64,000 bases of DNA from Abelmoschus esculentus (taxonomy: Eukaryota > Streptophyta > Magnoliopsida > Malvales > Malvaceae), in the NCBI GenBank assembly GCA_035048815.1, contig JAUCBN010000020.1:4905501-4969500 (forward strand). Direction: 5' to 3'. A model generated the notes under the pieces. It was not told the origin of the DNA and searched no databases. It worked only from the letters and a program-made list of their open reading frames with translations. Of this stretch, positions 10,867-24,056 are shown piece by piece (the first letter of the stretch is position 1; the number at the start of each line of letters is the position of its first letter). A program made the translations under genes and the position numbers.

Positions 10867-13493
10867 ATGACCAGGTCTAATCCATCTATAGAACAATATT
10901 CCTACGATCCTAAAATCGAAAGAACTGCAAGGCGTTTATGACAAGGGATATGCGAAAGGATGAACATAGCACCTTGCCATCAGAACAACGCTGGCATGAA
11001 TGTCGCGGCGACAGACAACGAAGGCACATTCGCAGTTGTCGATCCTGCCAATCCACCTCAACAGGAGCATGTACGAACAGTTCGTGATTATTTAGAGGAA
11101 GATTTGGATGGATTGACTCCTGCCGTTGTGATGCCTAATATAGAGGCAGAACATTTTGAATTAAAGCTGGTCATGTTCAACATGATCAACACTTTAGGCC
11201 AATTTGGAGGATCGACCAACGAAGACGATCGGTATCTTCTTAAGTCGTTTTTGGAAATCTGCAATTTGTTTAAGCTACCAGGGGTTTCTGCCGACATATT
11301 GAAGTTAAAATTGCTCCCCTATTCACTGAGGGATAGAGCAAAATCTTGGTTAAACAACCTCCAACCTAGATTGTTGAATTCATGGACTGAATTTTGCCGA
11401 AGCTTCCTTACCCGATTCAGTTATACCAATATGACTGATAAGCTAAGAAACGATATCACATCCTTTAGGCAAGATGAAGACGAATCAATGTATGAGGCTT
11501 GAGAAAGATACAAAGAATTATATAGAAAATACCCCATGCATGGTTTGCCCGAGTAGACTCAAATGTCAATCTTCTACAATGCAGTAAACACCCCTACGAG
11601 GATATGATGCTTGATACCTCTGCAAACGGTACCCTCTTAGACCTCCCACCCCATGAGAGCTTACAAATTTTGTATAGGTTAGCAAAGAATGATTATCAAA
11701 ACCCGACCACCAGAAGAGGAATAACTAGGCGAGGCATGACAAGCTCTGACTCTTCAGATTCTATCCTAGCCCAAATATCAACCTTGACAAACATGGTTAA
11801 GAATCTGCAAAAGCCGAGTCACGTTCGAGAAGTTAAGGCAGTCACTGTTCTTTGTGAAACATGTGGCGATAATCATGACACAACCACATGCCCGCAAGAT
11901 CCAGAATCTTCCTTTTATGTTGGAAATTTCAATAGAAACAATATGTCCAATAATTATAACCCAACATGGAGGAAACATCCAAACTTCTCATGGAGTAATC
12001 CTAACACTGCACTTAACCCACAACATCAATCAGTGCAATCTAATGGATTCTAGCAAAACAGATTTGCTCAGCAGCCGATGCCGCAGCAGGCATTGCCGCC
12101 GCCGCAGCAAACAACTGATGTCCAAACCATTGAAAACACACTGCAGACATTCATGGCTCAGACTGGCACCTATATTGCAAACACCAATAAGTTCATTCAG
12201 AGAGCCGATAATTTCATGGACAGAACAGAGATGAGAATGCAAAAGAATGAAGCTGCTCTCAAGACGCTAGAAACTGCAGTAGGACAAATGGCACAACAGA
12301 TGAAAAGCCGATCCATAGGAAGTCTTCCTAGCGATACTGAAGTCGTTAGAACTGACCCTCATGAACAACGCAAAGCAATATCTACCAGGAGTGGATTACA
12401 GCTAAAGGACCCTGAAATACCTACTCAGACAGTAGGTAAGAATACTTAGACAATAGCACCTCAAGTAGCTACTGATGAAATACCTAAGGCCAAGGAACCA
12501 ACAGACACTGTCGATGATGCTGCCACACTAGATGATGTCGTTGCCGCACCGTAGATAAGATTTTAATTCAATGAAAGAATTGAAGATTTGAGGCTACCAC
12601 CACCTTTCCCACAAAGGTTGAAACAGCAAAAGCAAGAATATCAGTTTAAGAAATTTCTAGACATTCTTAAACAGGTACACATAAATATACCTTTGGTGGA
12701 GGCAATTAAACAAATGCCCAACTACGCCAAGTTCCTTAAGGATATTATATCAAAAAGGACAAAAATAGGGGAATTTGAAACGATTGCCTCGACAGAAGGG
12801 TGTGTGGCAATGCTACACAACAAGGCCACAACCAAAAGAAAAGATCTTGGTAGTTTTACCATACCATGTTCTATCGGTGATCAATACGTGGGTAAGGCAC
12901 TATGTGACTTAGGCGCTAGCATAAATCTCATGCCTAAGTCAATATTTCAAAAGCTAGGCATCGGGAAGGCAAAACCAACAACGGTGATGCTGCAACTAGA
13001 AGACCGCTCTTATGTGCAGCCGGAAGGAAAAATTGAAGATATTTTGGTAAGAGTGGATAAATTTATATTTCCTGCTGACTTCTTAATTCTTGATTGTGAA
13101 GCAGATGAAAATGCCCCAATCATTTTGGGAATGTCGTTCCTAGTCACGGGCAGAACATTGATCGATTACAATAAAGGCAAATTAGTCATAAGAGTCAATG
13201 ACCAACAAGTAAAGATCAACGTGTTCAAAACTTTAAGAAATCTGGATGAACCAGATGATTGTCAGAGAATTAAGGTTAAAACTGAATTTAACTTCAATGC
13301 AGAGACGGACTGCCTAAACAAGACCTGCCAAGGCAACCCTTACCGAGGCAGCACACCGCTTGACCAGAAGCATACACGAAAGAAACCACCTAATGAAGAG
13401 GCTCTGGTTGGATCATCACATCATCCTCCATTAAAAAAGGGGAAGATGATTGTTGTTGGAGATGCATTCCACTGCACTCCACCAATGACCTAA
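10867..13493 (+). pseudogene. Copy C gag-protease, interrupted
   Basis: The ATG at 10867 is in the same context as in copy D (GTGTATGACCAGG). The frame carries TGA at 10939 and 11500 (TGG to TGA in YEAWERY), then TAG and a two-base shift before 11604. Further stops follow at 12051, 12447 and 12553. Recognisable parts are the gag core PYSLRDRAKSWLNNLQP near 11320, a zinc knuckle CETCGDNHDTTTC near 11855, and the protease motif ALCDLGASINLMPKS near 12900. The longest open stretch, 12588-13493, holds the whole protease and ends GDAFHCTPPMT. Gag would assemble particles and protease would mature them; this copy is dead. Confidence 0.83.
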
Positions 13494-13951
13494 TTTTTAT
13501 CTTACTACATTTAATTTATTTTTTTATGTTTTAGGATTAGATTTTCAATTTCAGCTTTAGGAATTAGATTTTAATTTTTCGTAATTTAGTTTCCAGAATT
13601 TTTATATTTTTCACAACATCTATTAATTTGAATTTCTGTTATTTAGGAATAATAAGGAAGAATTAAAGAGGACAATCAGTCCAACAAATTAGCGGCCCAA
13701 TCCAAGGAACTAAAAGTTTTGGACGGGAATTATACAGCACGGATTCAAAAATCGTGTCGTTTCCGCTGCCAATGGTTGCCAGCTGAGGTTGCGTCTCTTG
13801 TACGCCAAGGGCAATAATCACACCCCCACTCCCTCAAATGTCGCGCCGCTCACCGCCTATATATACACGGGCAACATTCTCCTCCTTCACTCTTCTTTTA
13901 AGTATTGTTACGCTGCCGAATTTCTTCTCCTCTTCTCCAAACAAAGTAAAA
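13494..13951 (+). other. Spacer between gag-pro and ORF2 of copy C
   Basis: About 460 bp without coding potential. As in copies B and D, a TATA-like CTATATATACACG at 13857-13869 lies about 80 bp upstream of the ORF2 ATG. Confidence 0.5.
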
Positions 13952-15120
13952 ATGGCAACCCATAGACAAACCTCCGTCGGAGCAACAAAGTTCAAGCGAT
14001 TCTCCACAGCGACAGTAGAGCATGAATACGAAAGGAATTTCAAAAATCGCCAGATTTGGGAGGAGCAAGGTTCCGCTACACTGATGATGAAAATCTAGGT
14101 CTGGAAACATTTTTCCTTTCCAAGATCTCCTTCCAGTGATGGCAGAAGTTTGCAAGGTAGCCAGATCCGGTGAACATCGAATGGGTTCGCGAATTCTATG
14201 CTCACCGCCCAGTACCAAACAATCCATACACCTACCTCCGGGGATGGGCGATTCCATTAGCTGATATCACTATCAACGCCTATTTCGGCCTCCACACCGA
14301 ACAAAATGAACATGCGGAATTCGTTCCCGCCCTGACAGTTGAAGACTACGAGCAAATGAAGGTGGAGTTATGCCTTCCACATGTAGAATAGAACACTGGT
14401 AAACATAGAGGTTCGGTCAGCCGTCACGACCTCAACCAGAAGCCAAACTGTGGAACGCCTTCTTAAAAAGAAATCTGCTACCAACCTCTTATAACCAAAC
14501 GGTGGAACGACCACGCCTGAAACTCTTCCACTCTATCATACACAACAGACGCATCGACGTTGGCAGCATCATAAGTGAACAGATATTCAAGTGCGCCACC
14601 AAAGAAAGAGGTATTCTCGTTTTCCCTTGTTTAATTATTGCGCTGGGGAATTTAAAAAGAGTTCCCACCATGCCTTTGGATACCTACACACCGCCACGAG
14701 TGGGCTAGACACGATAAATATATATGAAAAAGATGCAAGTGGAAGAAGCAGTTCCACAAGCTTTCATTCCTCCCACCGCCGAAGCAACAACTATCGGGGC
14801 CTCTCAACAGGAAGATCAAACTGACCATGCAATAGCGGGACTTCTAGAGACCCTGCAGAGAATGGAGAGAAGGTAGCTGGCCTTCATGGCATATGTTAGG
14901 GAGTTTAACAACGTCATCATCACAACAATTCAAGAAGAACTCCCTACATGTACAACTGTGTTCCCAAACTTCACAATCGATCCTTCAATGCCTCAACCAC
15001 CCAATGCTGCACCTACCAAATCAGCGACTGCCTCAACAATAGTTTCAGTTTCTCCTGCCACCACCACTGCTGTAGCAGCAACAAAACCCATCCCGTTAGA
15101 CTCCTTAGCTGAGTTCCTCC
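13952..15120 (+). pseudogene. Copy C ORF2, plant transposon-protein-like domain
   Basis: The start ATG at 13952 gives MATHRQTSVGATKFKRFS, then RQIWEEQGS, VREFYAHRPVPNNPYTYLRG, YFGLHTEQNEHAEFV, FHSIIHNRRIDVGSIISEQI and FPCLIIALG. These blocks follow the order of ORF2 in copies B and D. Frame breaks occur near 14085 (a short deletion), 14137 (TGA or TAG region), 14389 (TAG) and 14706 (TAG). The Pro/Thr/Ser-rich tail is cut by the foldback insertion at 15121. It differs enough from B and D to show that ORF2 has been kept through divergence of subfamilies. Confidence 0.7.
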
Positions 15121-15838
15121 GTTACATTTTTATAATTTAATTCTAATTTTATTATAATAAAATAATAAAATAATTTAACTAAGTGGTGACACGTGAAATT
15201 CATCCAATTTGCTGCTACGGGGAATCAACCCCATGACCTCAAGCACAACACCACCCAACAACCAAATCATTGGGCCGAGCTGTATTTATAGTATAAATCC
15301 CTACCACAAATATATATTTACTATATTTTTTATATTTATTCTTTCCTTTTCACACATAATCATACATTATATTTTTAATTTAATTAAAATATTAATTAAA
15401 TTATTTTATATAATAAATTATAATAAAAATTATTTAATTAACACTAACTCCTAAATAGTATAACATAATTGTTATGTGTGAAAATTTATTATATTTTTAT
15501 TTAATAAAAATTTATTTTATACTATTTAAGGTTTAGGGTAGTTTATTAAATAATTTTTTATTATATAAAATAATTCATTTAATATTTTAATTAAATTAAA
15601 AATAAAATGTATGATTACGAAAGAATAAATATAAAAAATATAGTAAATATATATATGTCGTAGGGATTTGTATTATAAATGTAGCTTGGCCTACTGATTT
15701 GGTTGTTGGGTGGTGTGATGTTGGAGGTCATGGGGTCAATTCCCCACAGTAGCAAAATTTATATAAATATAATCTTCTAATGAGCCCCCAAATTAAATTA
15801 TTTTATTATAATAAAATTAGAACTAAATTACAAAAACG
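15121..15838. mobile_element. Foldback (long inverted repeat) element
   Basis: The left arm, about 15121-15445, is the imperfect reverse complement of the right arm, about 15495-15838. Each arm starts with a run like TTTTATAATTTAATTCTAA, carries the block CGGGGAATCAACCCCATGACC (right arm in reverse: GGTCATGGGGTCAATTCCCC), then a block ATAAATCCCTACCACAAAT, and ends AT-rich. The middle is AT-rich spacer with no ORF. It sits at the end of ORF2 of copy C. I saw no clear target duplication. It may be a non-autonomous DNA transposon or an inverted duplication of a short element. Confidence 0.7.
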
Positions 15839-16907
15839 TATGAATAACATGGACTAAATTTATAATTATTTTAATTTATTTTTAACTGTCACGTCTTCCG
15901 TCCGTTAATTTTTAACGGTCGGTGGCTATTTCGATACCATTTTAATAGTTGACTGATGTATTAGACGCTTTTTAAAGTATTGTGGCCATTTCGATACCAA
16001 CCCCATAATATTGTGGTTATCCGTATAATTTACCCTAAATCCTTAAATGAAATCTAAATTTAAATTTCTAATCTTAAAACTTAAACTCTCTATTGCAAAG
16101 TTTGTACTAAATTTTAAGGGTTATATTTTAATATAAAAGATATATAAAAAAATTATATAACTCTTCGTATTTAAAATATAAAATTACTTTAAATCTACAT
16201 CTTATAACACAAGCCCCTAAATCATAACTTAAATCTTTAAACCTTAAAATTAAAATACTTATATAAATTAAAATTTACATAAATTTATGTATCAAAATAT
16301 TTTTCAATTCTTAAAACATAAACTAAATTTTTAACCTTTAAATCTAACCTCTAAAATACAAATACTACACATGTATCAAAATTACTCTTTTAATATATAT
16401 ACACAAACTATATAAAAATTTTATATTTTTTTATTTAAAGTATAAAAACTAAAGTCTAAATCTTTAATCCTAAATATTAAATTCTATTTAAATTTTACGT
16501 ACTAAAACCCTAAATCTTAACGTGTCACACTCGATGCCATCTCTAATATTCGCAAACCCTCACGTCCATCCATTTTAGTAGCTATTCAGATTCCAACGAA
16601 CAATACAAATGGTTATGGACATCCTATGAAGGTTTGCTTAAGAAAACTGAAATCATTTAGCCATTACAAGTCTGCAATTCAGCTTCCAATGAATCACAAG
16701 CTTTCATGTTTAATGATACATACAAAGAATAAACCCCACTCCTCTCCTGTTTTCTTTCTCAATTTCAAGTCAGTATTTCCTACCCTAGACATGCAAAGAT
16801 GATATTATTATACAGTTTGGTCCCCAACAGTTCCTTATCTTCTACATGCACATGGTAAATGCATCTCCAAAACATTTTCATCCAGCTGCCATGATCGATG
16901 ATTCTCA
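15839..16907. other. AT-rich spacer downstream of AMSH pseudogene
   Basis: Repeated GGCTATTTCGATACCA/GGCCATTTCGATACCA blocks near 15922 and 15983 look like the end of a small repeat. From 16030 to 16530 the sequence is AT-rich with degenerate AACCCTAAAT-type runs and no coding potential. From 16530 it becomes more mixed and is probably the 3' untranslated flank of the gene at 16908. Confidence 0.4.
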
Positions 16908-18630
16908 TCATCGGAGGTCGATGACCTCGAACTTCACGCTCGGATTCATATACACATCTGTACAGGAATCGTAGATGGAGCCCCCATCAGGAGGTGGATT
17001 GTGCGAATGAAAGCCGCGTTGCTGGCACTGTCTGATGACCGACATGCCACCCGGAGTTGTCAATCGAAAAATCCCATGTTTTCTGCATTCATAATCAGAG
17101 GAACGAAAAGTTCAGACATTAATCAGTATAATATGCTTGTCACATAATCTACAAATACACACGATCATTTCGGGCACATACAAAGACCGATATACCCATA
17201 TCGGATTCTCTACTGCAAATGGCTAAGTTCAGGATATCCTGCTAAAATATTGGTCTACAGTTTGCTAAGAGAAAGTAAAACACAAGAAAACAATATATTT
17301 CCGATTGACATGCACGGAAGTAACCCCTGCCAAGGGGCTACAAACCCCATTTCAGCATCCCAAATTAAGGAGAAAATGTAGTTTTATGGAGTTGAAAACC
17401 ACAAAGAAATATTATAAGAGGAAACAGCTAGACAGTTTCAGAATACGTAAAGAGATTCAAAAACCACAAAATGAATGGTAGAAATAGCTGAGATATCCAC
17501 TACTACATCCTAGTGTGATAATGCAGATTCAAATAAATATATGGTCAAATCATTTACTCTTTAAATTAATTTTCATTCACATTAACTAAATAGATATTTC
17601 AGTCGTAGATTAAGTTCAATGTGCATTCTAAATCATACGCCGAAGTAAACGGATGATCTGCTATCTTTTAGCAGATAGGATCAATACCCATTAAAAAGTA
17701 CTAACACAGTAACTAAAAGAAAATGACACAATTTTCAATTCATCCAACCCAGTCCATACACTTAACACAGTTTTCTTTCATTCCCTGAGAGTTTTTGGTG
17801 CCAGACACTGTCTGCACTTCAAGATAAGCACAAAGATCGCATAATTCAATTATTCAAAGTAAATAGACATTAGCGGTGACCTAAATAAATAACGTACAAA
17901 CATTCACAGATAAAACGAACATTAAAAGGCACTATTTTTATTACGATACGAAAAACATACCTGGTATGAGTAGTGAGTATGAACATCAACCGATGACATG
18001 AAACATGATTGTGTAGGATGCGTCTGGAGATTGAAACGTAGTTAATCAGTTGACCAGCATAAAGATTATAAAATACTTATCCTCTCAAACATTAAAATGA
18101 CATTGAAATATACCCTATTAGGCATGCAAATGTAAATTAAAAGAATGGAAGTGATCAGACAAATACTTGGCAATATGTATTGTTTGGTATTAATGTCATA
18201 TACTCCTATTTTATGACATAAGATCTTGATTAATGGACATGGAAATAAAGAGAGATTTCATTTGTTTACTCCCATTCCCTCCTCTAATGGCAAACATAGA
18301 AAGGATAATGGTTCTGCTCATACACATTTGACATTACAAAGTAAAGAGACATATTGGAGCTATGTAATCTCATATGGTCTATAATAATATAAAGCTCCTT
18401 GATTAGTTTGGTGTCAATAATCAAGTGAGGCCAACTTGCCGAAAAGAACCATAAATATAATGAGGTCAAAGAGCCATATTTTTTAGCCTACTTCTCCATT
18501 CTAAAAAAAAAAATAGGTGCAATTACGTCACAATCAGTTTATAACTACATTATTAGCCCCAAATATTGTATTGATTTCATTTCATCACAAAAAATTCAAA
18601 CTGGAAATTGTTCCCACCCCAACCCCCAGT

Positions 18631-18828
18631 CAATGGCGGATCCAGAAATTCATTTGAGGGTGGGTACATATGAAATTTAGAAATCTCAAAGTAGGCACAA
18701 AGCTTAAATATTACAAAAACTTAAGGGCCAATTTATAAAAATTAAGAAAATTAAAGGTAAATATATGAACTTTAAAAAGTTCAGGGTGGGCACAGGCCCA
18801 CCCTATTTAAAGGGTGCATCCGCCAGTG
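18631..18828. mobile_element. hAT-type MITE in an intron of the AMSH-like gene
   Basis: A 198-bp element with terminal inverted repeats CAATGGCGGATCCA and, reversed from the right end, CACTGGCGGATGCA. It is flanked by CCCCCAGT (18623-18630) and CCCCCAGC (18829-18836), an 8-bp target duplication with one change. The 8-bp TSD points to the hAT superfamily. There is no ORF. Confidence 0.78.
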
Positions 18829-19339
18829 CCCCCAGCAACATGCATCCATAAACCCCATAACTGCAACAATGCAGCATATCACAAGCTTAATATACAAAAT
18901 CTAAGTAAAAAAGACAAACCTTGCAAGTTGCAAGAAATGTTTTCTTATATAAAAAATAAGGGTGCAAATGTGCCAAGTTTAATGAGAAGTAAACGAAAGC
19001 CAAATCTCCTTTGCTGAGGTTCATCTCGTCTTAACTTTAATCGAGCTTTAAAATAATAATAGAATACAAAGGAGGGGATATTAATGTAGACAGATCATCC
19101 CTATCAAATGCTCATTATGCCCTCATGGACACATGACAAATGCCTTTATCGACTATATCAATAATGCATGAACTTCAATATACAATATGCCTATTTTCTC
19201 AAATATAAATATCTTCAGGACGTAGAGGATTTAGGAAAATAAAACAAGGTTCTATCAAGTTTCCAAAAGTAGGTCATAGAGTTCATTCATGGACACTAGA
19301 CAGGGCTAAGCAATATTCTAGCTAAACTTGTTTATTAAG

Positions 19340-19579
19340 TGTTGGTTATATCGATTAGGATAAATCTCCTATTTTATAGGATTTTATCATCTAAAGATAA
19401 AGACCTATTTTCTAGAAGCTTTATTAGTTAATTTGTTTATCTTTATTCGTTAATTAGAGATCTACCTTATGTAGGATATTTATTCTTCTATAAACTCTTA
19501 TTAGTGAAGTCTATTTAATAGACTCCAGTATATTGAATAAAGTAAGTCGACAGAGAATTACTTAGTCTCTGTTTCAACA
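19340..19579 (+). repeat. 5' LTR of copia element
   Basis: 240 bp from TGTTGGTTATATCG to TGTTTCAACA. Contains the palindromic AATCTCCTATTTTATAGG region and TATTGAATAAAG near the 3' side. Confidence 0.92.
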
Positions 19580-19591
19580 CGGTATTAAGTT
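19580..19591 (+). other. Degenerate initiator-Met primer site (copia)
   Basis: CGGTATTAAGTT directly after the LTR corresponds to the usual copia primer site TGGTATCAGAGC with several changes. It lies in the right place but is weakly conserved. Confidence 0.55.
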
Positions 19592-19675
19592 AGAATCGAT
19601 CCTTCATCCGATTCCATTCCTCTGAGTATCGGATTTTTTCTTCTTATTCTTCTTGTTCTCAGTCTTCATTCTATA

Positions 19676-22600
19676 ATGGCTAACCCAGATCAATCAAGTT
19701 ATGAGGTTAGTAGCCGACACCATCCTTCCCAATCAGAATCTCAAATTTTTGATTCATCCCTTTCCCTTATTACCACATATAAATTAAATGGCCATAATTA
19801 TCTTTCTTGGTCTCAATCCGTTAGACTCTATATTATTGGTAGGAAAAAAGGTGTCTATCTCGATGAATCCATGCTGATTCCAGCCAAAACAGATCCTAAT
19901 TACAGCAATTGGTTGAGTGAGAACACCATGATAATGTCATGGCTCATCAACTCGATGATTCCAAAAGTGGGTGAGAATTTTATGTTGTACCAGACTGTTG
20001 CAGAGATCTGGACAGTAGCTAGAGACACCTATTCTAGTGCTAATAACACATCAGAGTTGTTTGGGGTAGAAAATCAGATCAAAAACCATCGACAAGGGAA
20101 TCTTTTTGTTGTCAAATACTATGGAATTCTGAATAAGTATTGGTAGCAATTAGATTTATACGAAAACCTTGAATGGAAGTGTCAAGAAGATCGACTACTC
20201 TTTCATAACCAAAAGAATCAGAGATGAGTCTTTCAATTTCTTTCTAATTTGAATGATGAGTTTGATGGAGCAAGGGGAGAATTCTGGCTTCCAAACCTCT
20301 TCCTTTGGTTCGAGAAGTTTTTTCGAGGTAAGGAGAGAAGAGAGTAGAAGAGAGTTGATGGTACCAGCAAGCATACAATCTGATGCTTCAGCCTTGGTAA
20401 CCAATTCAAATTTTAGAGTCCACCTAAAGAAGAGTCGACCTTAGTGTGAACATTGTAAAAAGGTGGGACATATAATGGATAAATGCTGGAAGTTACATGG
20501 TAAACCTCTTGATTGGAAATCAAATCGATCTTCAGTCCAGAATGAGGCTCACATTGTTACTCAAAGGGACTCAGACAATAGCTTTCTTCATAGACAAATT
20601 GAGGAGTTGTAGAAGATAGTCAGCTCCTTGTCAACAAAGCCAACCACCGAGGCCCTCACTCTACAAGTACTTGTTCTTCTGGTAAATAAGCTCCTTGGAT
20701 TATGGATTCAGGGGCGATAGGTCACATGACAGGCAATACAGACTTATTGGAAAATTATGGTAAGACTACTTTGCCAGCATCGATTAATATTGCTGATGGG
20801 TCTCTCACTCATGTCAAAGGGACTGGTTCGATTACTTTGACTAATGGTTTAGTTCTTCATAATGTCCTTTATGTCATGAAACTTACTTGTAATCTATTGT
20901 CCATCAGTAAATTAATTCGGGATTCACAATGTAATGTGGTGTTTGGTGCTGGTGGCTATGTTTTTCAAGAACATGAATTGAAGAGGGTGATTGACAATGC
21001 TAGGCTTGACAAAGGGTTATACATTCTTCAACACCTTGCATCCCCAACTGTTGCCTTGTCTACCCAACTTAGGAAACCAGATTTAGGAATAGATATTGTT
21101 TTGCTATGACACTATCGATTAGGTCATTCCAGTTTTCTTATTTACCCAAAATGTTTCCCGATTTATTTATTAATAAAAATCCTTCTCAATACTCTTGTGA
21201 ATTCTGTCAAATAGCAAAACATACTCGAAAATCTTACTCTCCAGCAATATTCGAACCTACTGAACCATTTTCTATTATTCACAGTGATATCTGGAGTCCA
21301 TGTTCCATTAAGAGTCTCTGTAGGTATAGGTGGTTCATCTCATTCATCGATGACTACTCTAGAACTACTTGGGTCTTTCTCATGAAAGAAAAATCTGAAG
21401 TCGAATCCATTTTTTGAAAATTTTATCAGATAATTCTTACCCAGTTTGACACCAAAATAAAAATTCTCCATAGTGATAATGGAAGTGAGTATTTGAATAA
21501 ATCTCTTCAATCTTTCTTTCTAGACAAAGAGATTATTCATCTTACTTCTTGTGTCAATACCCCTCAGCAAAATGGGATTGCAGAGAGAAAAAAAATACAT
21601 ATCCTTGAGGTCACAAGGTCTATTATGTTCACCTATTGTGCACCTAAATATCTTTGGGGGGATGTTGTCCTTAAAGCCATATACCTTATCAGTCGAATGT
21701 CAAGTAAAACTCTTGACTTTAAAGTCCCAACAAAGGTCTTTTTCATCATTTCCCTCATTTTAAACCCTTATATTCGAAACTTTCTCCTCGGGTCTTTGGA
21801 TGTACAACCTTTGTTCATGTTCATCACAACACTAGAGGTAAACTAGACCCTAGGTCAATCAAATGTGTGTTTATCGGATACTCTTCCAATCGAAAAGGAT
21901 ATAAATGTTATTCCCCATCTACAAGGAAAACATTTGTATCCTTTGATGTCACCTTTTATTAGGATGTTCCTTATTTCTCCCAGACTGAAATTCAGGGGGA
22001 GAATCTTAAGGAATTTCATCTTGATCAAACACTCAACATCCCATTATAAATTACTGGTTCGAGCAATTCTCGACCTCCTATTCCTAGTGATCCTGTTAAT
22101 CCTCCCATTGATCTTCAACCTACTGATCAAATACCAAATGTTTTTGCCAAGGAGTTACATACTCCCTTATCCCAACAGTCAAGTCCATGTAAAACTTCAT
22201 CCACCATAGAAAACTCACCTCATAAAGATCTTGACACCTTTACACCTGAACTTAAGGTGTATTCCAGGAGAAAAAGAACTATATAAGAAGAAACCTGTCA
22301 ACCTAATATTGTCCAACAACCAGATTTGGTTCCTGTTACTAGAAAAGAGGTAAATAATGCTGGAGGAGAAAATAATGAAGGGTTTCAAAAGGCTGACAAT
22401 GTAGACCTTGGTGACTTTCCTATTGCTATTAGGAAAGGGGTAAGGAAGTGTACTATGCATCCTATAAATAAGTATGTATCCGATGGGAAATTAAAGTCTA
22501 ATTTCAAGGCTTTTATTGCTAATGTGAATCATGAAAAAATAACAAAGAATGTTACAGAAGCTTTCCGATCACCAAAATGGAGAAAGGCTGTGGAAGAAGA

Positions 22601-23978
22601 AATAAAAGCCCTACAAAAGAATGATACTTGGAAGTTGACAGATCTACCTAGTGGTAAGAAAGCTGTGGGTTGTAGATGGATATTTACCATCAAATATCAG
22701 TCAGATAGGAACAAAGGGTTCTCACAAACCTATGGCATCGACTACCAAGAGACTTTTGCTCCAATGGCTAAATTGAATACTATAAAAGTACTTTTATCTA
22801 TTTTCGTCAACATGGACTGAAAATTACATCAGATGGATGTAAAAAATGCCTTTATAAATGGAAGTCTTAAAGAGGATGTGTACATGGTGGTTCCACTAGG
22901 ATTAGAAGATCAAGTTACCAAGAATACAGTTTGCAAGCTCAAAAAGTCTCTATATGGCTTGAAACAGTCTCCAAGAGCTTGGTTTGACCGATTTGCTAAA
23001 GCAGTGGTTCAAAGTGGATTTACACAAAGTCAAGCAGACCATACACTTTTCAAGAAAAGTGTATCAAGAGGTAAAGTTACTCTTTTAATAGTTTATGTAG
23101 ATGACATAATTGTCACTGGTAATGATGATGATGATGAAATAGAGAAACTGAAGAAGAATTTGGCAAGGGAGTTTGAGATCAAAGATCTAGGAACCATGAG
23201 GTATTTCCTAGGTATGGAAGTTGCAAGATTCAAGGAAGCGCTAGTGATAAATCAACGCAAATATGTGTTAGATCTTCTTGCCGAAACAGGGATGCTGGGA
23301 TATAAATCGAGTGACACTCCAATGGAAACAGGGTTGAGATTTAGCAAAGAAGCTGAAAATCCTACGAATAAAGAGATATATCATAGGCTGGTTGGTAAAT
23401 TAATTTACCTTTCACTCACTCGACCAGACATTGCTTATTCTGTTAGCATTGTTAGCCAATATACGAGTGATCCCCGAGAAGAACATATGGAAGCTATAAA
23501 TCGAATTTTGAGGTTCCTAAAGTCTACACCAGGAGCAGGACTTATCTTTAGAAAGAGTCAAGATAGAAGTATAAAGGTCTAAACAGATGCTAGTTGGGCT
23601 GGAGAATTGAGTAACAGAAGGCATGTTAGTGGCTACTACACCTATATTTTGGGCAATTTAGTCACATGGAGAAGCAAAAAGCAGGTCGTTGTATCTCGAA
23701 GCAGTGTTGAATTTGAATTTAGAGCAATGGCCCTGGAAATTTGTGAAGGAATGTGGACCAAGAAAGTACTCTCGGAACTCGAATTGGATAATGATCAAGG
23801 TTTTGAGGTTCTCAACGATAATTTATCAGCCATGAGCATAGCTAAAAATCCAGTTCAACATGATCGTACAAAGCATATTGAGATTGATAGACACTTCATC
23901 TATGAGAAGATCAACAATGGAGTAGCCAACTTGCAATATGTGCCTACAAAGAAGCAACTTGCAGATATCTTCACTTAA
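19676..23978 (+). pseudogene. Copia gag-pol polyprotein, interrupted
   Basis: Gag starts at 19676 (MANPDQSSYEV) with the copia gag motif LNGHNYLSWSQSVRLYI. A zinc knuckle C-x2-C-x4-H-x4-C lies near 20442-20483. Protease DSGAIGHMT is at 20705. The integrase zinc finger and catalytic core lie at about 21109-21850 (SDIWSP, HSDNGSEY, QQNGIAERK). Reverse transcriptase runs about 22560-23580 (QMDVKNAFINGSL, LYGLKQSPRAWF, YVDDIIVTGND), and RNase H about 23585-23978 (DRHFIYEKI, ending at TAA). TAG at 20144, TGA at 21415, TAG at 21844, TGA near 22818 (TGG to TGA) and TAA at 23580, plus frameshifts around 20150-20690 and 21850-22320, destroy the single frame. The enzyme would copy the element's RNA and integrate it. 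Confidence 0.92.
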
Positions 23979-24047
23979 GCTCTTACAAGAGCAACCTTTG
24001 ATGAAATTTCATCCAAACTGGTATATACAATTTATATAAACCAGTTT

Positions 24048-24056
24048 GAGGGGAAG
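24048..24056 (+). other. Polypurine tract (copia)
   Basis: GAGGGGAAG immediately precedes TGTTGG of the 3' LTR. Confidence 0.8.

Larger units (their letters stand above)
9407..15120 (+). mobile_element. Athila-like non-autonomous LTR element, copy C (divergent, 3' truncated)
   Basis: The order is 5' LTR, primer site, gag-pro and ORF2, the same architecture as copy D. Protein similarity is lower and the LTR sequence differs, so this is a sister subfamily. It stops at 15120 where a foldback element begins; no 3' LTR is seen beyond. It has many stops and at least one frameshift, and is older than copy D. Confidence 0.82.

Noticed and set aside
15839..16030. Possible small DNA transposon with ATTTCGATACCA repeats
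   Set aside because: Only two short blocks, no inverted termini or target duplication could be seen.
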